Below are positions 54,238 to 62,213 of a stretch of 64,000 nucleotides of DNA, piece after piece. The notes under the pieces are model-generated. The model had not been told where the DNA came from and searched no databases. It saw nothing but the letters and a program-made list of their open reading frames with translations. The position numbers and the translations under genes are program-made. Source of the DNA: Candidatus Omnitrophota bacterium. Lineage in GTDB: Bacteria; Hinthialibacterota; Hinthialibacteria; Hinthialibacterales; Hinthialibacteraceae. Position 1 is the stretch's first letter; the number at the start of each line of letters is the position of its first letter. Location: assembly GCA_013177805.1 (NCBI GenBank), contig JABLXU010000013.1:90081-154080 (forward strand), read 5' to 3'.

Positions 54238-54744
54238 ATGATCGAAGTCCAAGAAAAAGGTGTCATTCAAGATAAATACAGGATGCGAAATGCTTGCCCT
54301 GAGCGGATCGAGGAGATTCTCCGCCGCTTTCCCCAGAAGAAATCCGCCTCGCTGCCGTTGCTTTATTTGGCCTGGGAGACGTATGGTTACGTATCACCCG
54401 AGGCGATGGAGGAAGTCGCGGAAATCCTGGGAACTAGTCCTGCCTACATCCAAGGCATAGCTACCTTTTACACTATGTATCCCTTGAAACCCACTGGGAA
54501 ATATCACATCGAGGTTTGCACCAATATTTCGTGTCATCTAACTGGAGCGAATGAGGTTCTGCGGACGCTGGAAGAAAAGCTGGGCATATCCTGCGGAGAA
54601 TGCACTAAAGATGGCCGGTTTTCTTTGCAAACGGTGGAATGTCTGGCGGGGTGTTCATGGGCGCCTTGCCTTCATATCAATGGCCGGGAATATACCCACA
54701 TGACACCCGAGAAGGTTCATGAATTGCTTGATTCCCTTGAATAA
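54238..54744 (+). CDS. nuoE: NADH-quinone oxidoreductase subunit E
   Basis: 168 residues. 2Fe-2S (N1a) ligands in VCTNISCHL (C-x4-C) and VECLAGCSWAPC (C-x3-C). LLYLAWETYGYVSPEAMEEV and TSPAYIQGIATFYTMYPLKP are the NuoE helical signature. It is part of the NADH dehydrogenase arm of complex I with NuoF and NuoG. First gene of the nuo cluster here; no nuoA-D is present upstream (a pseudopilin lies there). Confidence 0.95.
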   Translation: MIEVQEKGVIQDKYRMRNACPERIEEILRRFPQKKSASLPLLYLAWETYGYVSPEAMEEVAEILGTSPAYIQGIATFYTMYPLKPTGKYHIEVCTNISCHLTGANEVLRTLEEKLGISCGECTKDGRFSLQTVECLAGCSWAPCLHINGREYTHMTPEKVHELLDSLE

Positions 54745-54877
54745 TGAGAAGTTACTGCATTTTTCGGGTATATGTCTTCCATGATTGTTGACTTTTCCCA
54801 TAAACTTGAGAGAATCCTACAGGACAGGTAGAATATTAACTAACTTAGTCAACTATTGGATAATAAAAATACCGCCA

Positions 54878-56173
54878 ATGAGTAACGAAACCCGAATTGT
54901 TCTGCCGCCTCCCGCATCCTCCGATTTACTTACCGTCCACGCTTACCAAGAAATCGGCGGATACAAGGCCTTGGCCAAAGCGCTGAAAACCCTGACGCCT
55001 GGCCAAGTGGTGGAAGAATTAAGGAAATCCGACCTCCGGGGGCGGGGAGGCGCGGGATTCCCCACGGGGATGAAATGGTCGTTTATCCCCAAAGGCTCAC
55101 CGCAACCGGTTTATCTTTGCTGCAACGCCGATGAAAGCGAACCGGGGACCTGCAAGGACCGGATCATTATCGAGCAGGATCCCCACAAGTTGCTTGAAGG
55201 GATTCTCATCGCCTGTTATGCCATCGGTTCTCATCAAGCGTTCATTTATATCCGGGGTGAATTCCACCGGGGCGCGCAGATTCTGCAGATGGCCATCGAG
55301 GACGCACGGCGCCATGGCCTGATCGGTCCGAATATTCTGGAAAGCGGATTCGATTGCGAAATCGACGTCTACCGGGGCGCGGGGGCTTACATCTGTGGCG
55401 AAGAAACCGGCTTGCTGACCTCGCTCGAAGGCCAACGGGGGTATCCGCGCAACAAACCTCCCTTCCCGGCCATCGCGGGACTATATGGCTGCCCCACTAT
55501 CATCAACAATGTGGAAACTCTGGCAACCATTCCCGTCATAATCGAAAAGGGGGGCGAGTGGTATACCCGTTTCGGGACGGAAAAAAGCCGGGGGACACGG
55601 CTCCTGTGCCTGAGTGGGCATGTGAACAAGCCCGGAGTGTACGAAGTGGAACTGGGAACCATGACCCTGCGGGAGTTTATCATGAACTTCGGCGGCGGGG
55701 TTCCGGGGGGGCGGAAGATCAAAGCGGTGATTCCCGGCGGATCGTCCATGCCGGTGCTGCGGGAGGACCAACTGGATGTCAAACTGACGTTCGAGGACAT
55801 CCAAACAATGGGTTCGTCCTTGGGCTCGGGAGCGGTCATCGTTATGGACGAAACCGTGGATATGGTGGAGATCGCTTTGCTGATCGCCCGGTTTTACGAA
55901 CACGAATCGTGCGGGCAATGCACCCCATGCCGGGAGGGAACCCACTGGTTCGTCCAAATTCTAGAAGCCATCCATCAAGGCCGGGGACAACCGGACGATT
56001 TGGATTTAATCCTGGACATTTGCCGGTCGGAGTACACCTCGATCTGTCCCTTATGGGCCGCGGCGGTCTGGCCGGTCCGTTCCTTCGTGCAGCAGTTCCG
56101 GGGAGAATTCGAGCGCAAAATCCGAAAGCCGGAACCCCGGCCGGAAAGGACGGAAGCCCTGACGGTCCACTGA
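54878..56173 (+). CDS. nuoF: NADH-quinone oxidoreductase subunit F
   Basis: 431 residues from ATG 54878; a TTG at 54785 would add an implausible leader. NADH/FMN motifs: LRGRGGAGFPTGMKW, YLCCNADESEPGTCKDR and GAGAYICGEETGLLTSLEG. N3 cluster ligands SCGQCTPCREG and a fourth Cys in SICPLWAAAVWPVRS, where Trp replaces the Gly usual after CPL. It oxidises NADH and passes electrons through FMN to N3. Followed by nuoG 21 bases later. Confidence 0.95.
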   Translation: MSNETRIVLPPPASSDLLTVHAYQEIGGYKALAKALKTLTPGQVVEELRKSDLRGRGGAGFPTGMKWSFIPKGSPQPVYLCCNADESEPGTCKDRIIIEQDPHKLLEGILIACYAIGSHQAFIYIRGEFHRGAQILQMAIEDARRHGLIGPNILESGFDCEIDVYRGAGAYICGEETGLLTSLEGQRGYPRNKPPFPAIAGLYGCPTIINNVETLATIPVIIEKGGEWYTRFGTEKSRGTRLLCLSGHVNKPGVYEVELGTMTLREFIMNFGGGVPGGRKIKAVIPGGSSMPVLREDQLDVKLTFEDIQTMGSSLGSGAVIVMDETVDMVEIALLIARFYEHESCGQCTPCREGTHWFVQILEAIHQGRGQPDDLDLILDICRSEYTSICPLWAAAVWPVRSFVQQFRGEFERKIRKPEPRPERTEALTVH

Positions 56174-56194
56174 AGAACCAAGGAACCTCGGTTT

Positions 56195-58735
56195 ATGAAT
56201 CAAGAGAACGCAACGGTCACCGTAACCATCGACGGCCGGCCGGTCACGGTCAAAAAGGGAACCACCTTGCTCGAAGCAGCCCGGCAATTGGGCATCGCGA
56301 TCCCCCATTATTGTTACGATCCCGCGTTGTCCATCGTCGCCAGTTGCCGTTTGTGCCTGGTGGAGATCGAGCATGTGCCCAAGCTGCAGCCTTCGTGCTC
56401 GACACCGGCGGCGGACGGGCAGATTGTCTTCACGCAAAGCCCCAAAGTTCTGGATGCCCGCCGGATGCAAATGGAGTTCTTGCTGGTGCAGCATCCGCTC
56501 GATTGCCCGGTATGCGACCAGGGCGGCGAATGCCAATTGCAGGAATACAGCATGCGCCACGGCACGGACGACACCCGCTTTCGCTACCAACGGCGCACGT
56601 TTCCCAAGCCAAACATCGGACCCCTGATCGATCTGGAGCGGAACCGCTGTATCCTCTGCAGCCGCTGTGTCCGTTTCATGGAGGAGATCGCGGGCGAGGG
56701 GGAACTGGCCATCGTACAGCGGGGGTATAAATCTTGTATCGCGACCTTTCAAGACCGTCCGTTGAAAAATGAATTCGCGGGCAACACTATCGACCTGTGC
56801 CCGGTTGGCGCGCTGACCAGCAAAGTGACCCGTTTCCGTGCCCGGGTGTGGGAATTGGAAAAGAAACCCTCAGTCTGTTCCCTGTGTTCGGTGGGATGCA
56901 ATATTTTCCTGGAGCACCGTAACCGCACGCATGAGATCCTGCGGATCGAGCCCCGCGTCAATCTGACCATCAACTCGCGCTGGATTTGCGACATCGGGCG
57001 GTTTGCTTTCGACCAGTTCAACCCCAGCCACCGCGCTACGCAGCCTATTGTCCGGAATGAAAAAGGAGAGCCGAACGCGGCCCGGTGGGCGGAAGCCATC
57101 GGCCTGACGGTGAAGACACTCAAGGAGATCATCCAGTACCGGGGAAGTCAGGCAGTGGCAGGGATCATCGGCCCGCGTCCCAGCAACGAAACTCTGTTTT
57201 TGTTTCAAAAGTTCTTCCGGGAATTACTTCAGACGAACAATATCGATCACCGGACAGAACATATCGTCCCGTATAACGAGGATGGCTACCTGACTTCGAT
57301 CGCGCTCCGGGCAGTCAATCAGCCTTTCCAGGAAATTCAGGAAGCACAGTGCATTTTTCTGTTGGGGTGCGATCTGCCTAACGAGTTGCCCATTCTGCAT
57401 TTGCAAGTCCGGGGCCGGGCGGCGGCGGGCGCGCGGATCTACGCGGCGCACCATCATCCCACGCGGCTGGATCGGATTTGCGCGGGGAGTTGGACTTACC
57501 GTCCGGGCGGAGAAACGCTGTTCTTAGCGGCCTTGTTACGCCTGACGGCGGAAGAAAAAGGTCTCCAGTTGCCGGAAGAGATTCAAGAAATCCTTAACGC
57601 TCTGCCGGTTCAAGAAGTGGAAAAAAAGGCTGGGATCACTACCGGCGAAATTCGAAACATCGCGCGGGGGATTCTCCAAACGGATCGGGCCACGATCTTT
57701 CTGGGGGAATCGTTGTTCACGTCCTGGAAGGGGCCGGTGCAGGTCCGTTTGGCAGCCGAGTTGGCCGCCTTGCTGAGGCGCGATCCAGGCCTGCCCCTGC
57801 CGTTAAGCCTGTTGCTGCCGCATAATAACTCGCGGGGGGCGGCGGATATGGGTTGTTATCCGCACCGGGGGCCAGGTTACCGGCTGGTATCGCCGCCGGG
57901 GCGGAACACGACACAAATTTTAGAAGGATGCCTGGATGGCTCGATCCAGGGCCTGGTTCTTTTTCATACCGATATTTTGGAAGAGTATCCGGACCGAGAT
58001 TTGGTCCGGCGGGCTTTGGAAACGGTTCCATTCCTGGCGGTGGCGGATTCCCATCTATACGAGACCGCGAAACATGCCGCAGTGTTTATGCCTCTCTCCA
58101 CCTATACCGAAGAGGATGGAACCTATACCAACCTGGCCGGCCGGGTGCAACGGGCCGAAAAAGCCATGCCGCAACTTGAAGGCACACTCACGGGCTACCA
58201 AGTCTTGTTGGCCTTGGGGGAACGCTGGGGCGCGTCCTGGCGGCCAACGCGGCCCGAACGCATTTTAGAGGCGATCACCCGTGAAGCCGCGCCGTATCAA
58301 GCCATCTCGTGGAGCGGTTTGAGGCGGGAAGGCCAAATGACGAAGCCAGTGGATCTGGCACTCTTTGAATCAATGCCCGTGCCCACGATATCCTGGCCAC
58401 GAAGTTTGGACGAACCTGCGGCGCCCGGCTTTCCCTTCCGGCTGATCTGGGGGCGGTACCTGTTCGACCGGGCCGGCGAGAAACGTTTCGCTCCGCCGCT
58501 GGTCGAACGCAGCGAGGCGTGCGTGGCGGAAATCCATCCGGACGACGCGGCGCGGTTGGGAATCCAGGAAGGAGGATATGCGATAGTGACGGGCGAACTG
58601 GGTTCGGCGCGGTTGCCGGTGCGGATTTCCGCGGCCACCCAGCCGGGTTGCGTAACCCTTTTGGGACGATATGATAACGTGTCCGTGAACGGGCTGGCGG
58701 CGGAAGACAATCCTTGGATCACCCTGCAACCATGA
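56195..58735 (+). CDS. nuoG: NADH-quinone oxidoreductase subunit G
   Basis: 846 residues. 2Fe-2S ferredoxin domain (IPHYCYDP, SCRLCLVEIE, LQPSC), His-Cys3 cluster HPLDCPVCDQGGEC, 4Fe-4S ligands RCILCSRCVRF and later LCPVGAL, then a molybdopterin-oxidoreductase-like region beginning CSLCSVGCNIFLEHR with WICDIGRF (an extra 4Fe-4S site). The remainder keeps the MGD-fold but is inactive for Mo in NuoG. It carries electrons from NuoF towards the quinone arm. Overlaps nuoH by ATGA. Confidence 0.94.
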   Translation: MNQENATVTVTIDGRPVTVKKGTTLLEAARQLGIAIPHYCYDPALSIVASCRLCLVEIEHVPKLQPSCSTPAADGQIVFTQSPKVLDARRMQMEFLLVQHPLDCPVCDQGGECQLQEYSMRHGTDDTRFRYQRRTFPKPNIGPLIDLERNRCILCSRCVRFMEEIAGEGELAIVQRGYKSCIATFQDRPLKNEFAGNTIDLCPVGALTSKVTRFRARVWELEKKPSVCSLCSVGCNIFLEHRNRTHEILRIEPRVNLTINSRWICDIGRFAFDQFNPSHRATQPIVRNEKGEPNAARWAEAIGLTVKTLKEIIQYRGSQAVAGIIGPRPSNETLFLFQKFFRELLQTNNIDHRTEHIVPYNEDGYLTSIALRAVNQPFQEIQEAQCIFLLGCDLPNELPILHLQVRGRAAAGARIYAAHHHPTRLDRICAGSWTYRPGGETLFLAALLRLTAEEKGLQLPEEIQEILNALPVQEVEKKAGITTGEIRNIARGILQTDRATIFLGESLFTSWKGPVQVRLAAELAALLRRDPGLPLPLSLLLPHNNSRGAADMGCYPHRGPGYRLVSPPGRNTTQILEGCLDGSIQGLVLFHTDILEEYPDRDLVRRALETVPFLAVADSHLYETAKHAAVFMPLSTYTEEDGTYTNLAGRVQRAEKAMPQLEGTLTGYQVLLALGERWGASWRPTRPERILEAITREAAPYQAISWSGLRREGQMTKPVDLALFESMPVPTISWPRSLDEPAAPGFPFRLIWGRYLFDRAGEKRFAPPLVERSEACVAEIHPDDAARLGIQEGGYAIVTGELGSARLPVRISAATQPGCVTLLGRYDNVSVNGLAAEDNPWITLQP

Positions 58736-59775
58736 GCGCATTGGAAATCGCGGGATACGCGGTACTCAAGATCATCCTCATTGTGACCGCGGTCATGGGC
58801 ACCGTGGCGTTTTTACCCTGGCTGGAACGCAAGCTGATCGGCCATTTCCAGCAGCGCTTCGGTCCCTACCGTGTCGGTCCCTTTGGTTTGCTGCAGCCCT
58901 TGGCTGATGCCATCAAGTTGCTATTCAAAGAAGACATCCTTCCCCGCCAAGCCGACCGGGTGCTGTATTTCACCGCTCCGTGCCTGGCGCTGGCGACGGC
59001 GATGATGAACCTGGCGGTGATTCCTTTCGGGCCGGCGTTCACGGTGCTGGGCCGGGACGCGGGGAATCTGCAGATCGCGGACGTAAACGCGGGTTTGCTG
59101 TACGTGATCGGCATCAGTTCCCTGGGTGTCTACAGCATATTTTTAGCGGGATGGAGCTCGAGCAACAAATATTCGCTGCTCGGGGCATTGCGGTCGTCCG
59201 CCCAAATGTTCAGTTACGAATTGACGCTGGGTTTGTCGGTGGTGACGGTCCTGATGGCCGCGGGAACGTTTCAATTGAGCGGAATCGTCGCCAGCCAGGA
59301 GAACGGCTTTTGGAACTGGTGGGTATTCAGTCCGCAGTGGCTGGTGCTTCCCGGAGTGACGGGTTTTTTCTTGTTCCTGATCTCAGGATTCGCGGAAACC
59401 AACCGCCTGCCCTTCGATCTGCCCGAGGCGGAGACCGAACTGGTGGCGGGGTATCACACGGAATACAGCAGCATGAAATTCGCCATGTTTTTCATGGCCG
59501 AATACATGAACATGATCGTGGTTTCCTCCATCGCCACCACGCTCTTTTTGGGAGCCTGGCATTCCCCCCTGCCGTTCGCGCCGTTTACGTCAATCCCAGG
59601 GTGGATATGGTTTGGGGCAAAAGTCTTCGTGTTATTGTTCCTGTTCATATGGGTACGCGCCACCCTGCCCCGTTTCCGGTACGATCAATTGATGAAATTC
59701 GGATGGAACATTCTGCTTCCCCTGGCGCTGGGCAACATCTTCCTGGCGGCGGTGGGATTGATGGTGGGGACCTAG
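58732..59775 (+). CDS. nuoH: NADH-quinone oxidoreductase subunit H
   Basis: 347 residues, eight membrane helices. Motifs: FLPWLERKLIGHFQQRFGPY, RVGPFGLLQPLADAIKLLFK, SNKYSLLGALRSSAQMFSYE, and GFAETNRLPFDLPEAETELV with AGYHTEYSSMKFAMFF. These conserved loops form part of the quinone site and proton channel. ATG overlaps the nuoG stop (ATGA). nuoI, normally next, is missing; nuoJ follows after 23 bases. Confidence 0.95.
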   Translation: MSALEIAGYAVLKIILIVTAVMGTVAFLPWLERKLIGHFQQRFGPYRVGPFGLLQPLADAIKLLFKEDILPRQADRVLYFTAPCLALATAMMNLAVIPFGPAFTVLGRDAGNLQIADVNAGLLYVIGISSLGVYSIFLAGWSSSNKYSLLGALRSSAQMFSYELTLGLSVVTVLMAAGTFQLSGIVASQENGFWNWWVFSPQWLVLPGVTGFFLFLISGFAETNRLPFDLPEAETELVAGYHTEYSSMKFAMFFMAEYMNMIVVSSIATTLFLGAWHSPLPFAPFTSIPGWIWFGAKVFVLLFLFIWVRATLPRFRYDQLMKFGWNILLPLALGNIFLAAVGLMVGT

Positions 59776-59798
59776 CGGAAACATAGGACAAAGCGAGT

Positions 59799-60332
59799 AT
59801 GGCGGCAACGTTATTTTTCTGGGTCTGCGCGGTGGCGGCGTTCTTCTTCGGCGTGGGAGTGATCGTGGCCCGCAATCCCATGTACAGCGCCCTTAGCCTG
59901 ATAGGGACCTTTGTGGCCACGGCCGGATTGTTCTTGTTGTTGCACGCGGAATTTCTCGCCTGGATCTTGATCATCGTCTACACCGGGGCGGTAATGGTGT
60001 TGATCATCTTCGTCATTTCCCTACTGAACCTGCAGCGGGAAGACCCGGTTCGGCTCGACACTCCCCGCCGGTGGGGCATCGGCCTGGCCCTGTTTTTCGG
60101 CCTGATATTTTTGGTGTATCTGTTCCGCGATCCTTCGGTGGGTTTCGAGGTCACGGTTCCCCTTACGGACAATCCCGCATGGGGCAGTCCCACCAGCGTG
60201 GCCCGTGATTTGTTGACCCGGTACCTGATTCCTTTCGAGTTGGCGGCGGTTTTATTGACAGCAGCGGTGATCGGCGCGGTGGTCCTGGCCCGCAAGGCAG
60301 AACCGGAGGAGAAGAGCGGCCCGGAGGGGTGA
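59799..60332 (+). CDS. nuoJ: NADH-quinone oxidoreductase subunit J
   Basis: 177 residues, five membrane helices. Typical ARNPMYSALSLIGTFVATAG and EFLAWILIIVYTGAVMVLII, then RYLIPFELAAVLLTAAVIGA. Acts in the hydrophobic arm. nuoK begins 48 bases later. Confidence 0.94.
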   Translation: MAATLFFWVCAVAAFFFGVGVIVARNPMYSALSLIGTFVATAGLFLLLHAEFLAWILIIVYTGAVMVLIIFVISLLNLQREDPVRLDTPRRWGIGLALFFGLIFLVYLFRDPSVGFEVTVPLTDNPAWGSPTSVARDLLTRYLIPFELAAVLLTAAVIGAVVLARKAEPEEKSGPEG

Positions 60333-60380
60333 ACAAACCGGACGGCAGAAAACGGACCTCCCCCATAACCCGGGAGGCGG

Positions 60381-60731
60381 ATGGACACGATGGTCAGTTT
60401 GAATCATTACCTGTTGCTGAGCGCGGTGCTGTTTACGCTGGGCGTGCTGGGCGTCATGGCGCGGAAAAATGCCCTGGTGATCCTCATGTCGGTGGAATTG
60501 ATGCTCAACGCGGCCAATCTGGCCATTGTGGCGTTCATCCGGTACGCTCCCCCACTCGGCGGGGATGCCGGACTCGCCTATTTGCAGATGGCCGGCAACG
60601 GCATGGTGTTTGTCTTTCTGATTCTCACCGTATCGGCGGCCGAGGTGGGGGTGGGACTCGCGGTGGTGATCAACCTGTTCCGCCAGCGGGAAACCGTCAA
60701 TATCGAAATCGCCAACTTATTGAAAGGATAA
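60381..60731 (+). CDS. nuoK: NADH-quinone oxidoreductase subunit K
   Basis: 116 residues. LNHYLLLSAVLFTLGVLGVM, ARKNALVILMSVELMLNAAN (buried Glu) and LTVSAAEVGVGLAVVINLFR (second Glu) are diagnostic of the MnhC/NuoK fold. The start is at 60381 (GGGAGG close by) or ATG 60390 (MVSLNHY), closer to the usual family start. Confidence 0.94.
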   Translation: MDTMVSLNHYLLLSAVLFTLGVLGVMARKNALVILMSVELMLNAANLAIVAFIRYAPPLGGDAGLAYLQMAGNGMVFVFLILTVSAAEVGVGLAVVINLFRQRETVNIEIANLLKG

Positions 60732-60746
60732 TCGAGTCACGAAACC

Positions 60747-62213
60747 ATGACGACGCCTCCCCCGCCGTTCCCGGATCTCGCGCTCATGGCCGTCTCTCCT
60801 CAGGCCGTCCTGTTGATCACGGCCCTGGTGATATTGTGTCTGGACCTGCTGGGAAAGAAAATCGAAAAAATCAACATCACCTTGACCGCGCTGACCGGTG
60901 TGGTGGCCGCGTATGCCTGCACGCAAGGTCTGAGCGCTTCGGACGAAGCGGTGTTTGCCGGCATGGTGTGGCGGGACGGCTGGAGCATCTACCTTGACCA
61001 ACTGTTCCTGGCCGGTACGGCGCTCATTGTGCTCCTGAGTCATTTGTACGCCGAACGGCAGCAGATGGACGCCTACGGGGAGTTCACGGTCCTGATGCTT
61101 TTCGCCACGCTAGGGATGATGGTTGTCTCCATCAGCGCGGACTTGGTGACTGTCTTCATCGGCATCGAATTGCTCTCGATCTGCCTGTATGTCCTCACCG
61201 GATTCAACAAGTCCAGCTTGGCTTCGGGCGAGGCGGCGGTGAAATATTTCCTCTTGGGGGCGTTCTCCACCGGCTTTTTCGTGTACGGCTTGGCCTTTTT
61301 ATTCGGCGTGTGCCATACCACCAATCTGGGGGCGATCGGGCAGGCGGCGGCTATGGAAGAGGGCACCCCCTTGCTGGTGTTGGGCTTCGCGTTGGTGCTG
61401 GCGGGACTGGGCTTCAAGATCTCTCTGGTCCCCTTCCATATGTGGGCACCGGACGTTTACCAGGGAGCGCCAACCCCGGTGACGGCCTGGATCGCGGCAG
61501 GATCGAAAATCGCGGGATTCGCCGCGCTGGCGCGCATCTTTTCGTTGCCGGATCTGTCCTTCGCGCCCCTGGGGGAACTATGGGCGGAGGGGATTTGGCT
61601 GCTGAGCCTGGCGACGATGATCGTGGGGAACGCGGGGGCTTTGGTGCAAAACGACATCAAGCGGTTGCTGGCGTATTCTTCCGTGGCGCATGGCGGCTAT
61701 CTGGCCATGGCGTTCACGGCACGCAACACGGTGGGTTTGGAGGCGCTGTTCTTTTACTTGGCGGCGTACCTGTTCATGACCATCGGAGCGTTCGGAATCG
61801 TGATGCTGGCCCGCCGGAACGGAGAGGAATGCTGCAGCCTGGCCGATTTTTCGGGCTTGGCCCATCAGCATCCGATGTTAGGGGCGCTGATGGCGGTGTT
61901 CTTGTTTTCGCTGGCGGGAATGCCCTTCACGGCGGGATTCGTCGGCAAGTTGTGGCTGTTCGGCGCGGCTATCCAGGCGGAGTATTACGTGCTGGCCGTG
62001 ACCGGCATTTTGACTACTCTGTTGTCGTTTTATTACTACCTGCGGGTGATCGTGTACATGTACATGCGGGAACCGGAGTCCGGGACGGTTTTTGATCCGC
62101 CGGCGGCATCCGGCGTCATCGCGACAGGCATGGCCGCTTTAGGGATTGTGGTTTTGGGTGTGTTTCCGAATCTGGTCTGGAAGGTCCTGGCGGCTCACAT
62201 GAGGGGCATATGA
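60747..62213 (+). CDS. nuoN: NADH-quinone oxidoreductase subunit N
   Basis: 488 residues, about 14 helices, antiporter-like. Features: TLGMMVVSISADLVTVFIGI, ELLSICLYVLTGFNKSSLAS, GEAAVKYFLLGAFSTGFFVY, PFHMWAPDVYQGAPTPVTAW and LVQNDIKRLLAYSSVAHGGY with the key Lys and Glu residues. It is placed before nuoL here, not at the end of the operon as usual. Overlaps nuoL by ATGA. Confidence 0.94.
   Translation: MTTPPPPFPDLALMAVSPQAVLLITALVILCLDLLGKKIEKINITLTALTGVVAAYACTQGLSASDEAVFAGMVWRDGWSIYLDQLFLAGTALIVLLSHLYAERQQMDAYGEFTVLMLFATLGMMVVSISADLVTVFIGIELLSICLYVLTGFNKSSLASGEAAVKYFLLGAFSTGFFVYGLAFLFGVCHTTNLGAIGQAAAMEEGTPLLVLGFALVLAGLGFKISLVPFHMWAPDVYQGAPTPVTAWIAAGSKIAGFAALARIFSLPDLSFAPLGELWAEGIWLLSLATMIVGNAGALVQNDIKRLLAYSSVAHGGYLAMAFTARNTVGLEALFFYLAAYLFMTIGAFGIVMLARRNGEECCSLADFSGLAHQHPMLGALMAVFLFSLAGMPFTAGFVGKLWLFGAAIQAEYYVLAVTGILTTLLSFYYYLRVIVYMYMREPESGTVFDPPAASGVIATGMAALGIVVLGVFPNLVWKVLAAHMRGI

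Noticed and set aside
55354..56730. Long open frame (458 codons) over nuoF/nuoG
   Set aside because: It overlaps two confidently identified complex I genes in another frame; composition is that of a GC-rich shadow (Gly/Arg/Pro-rich).
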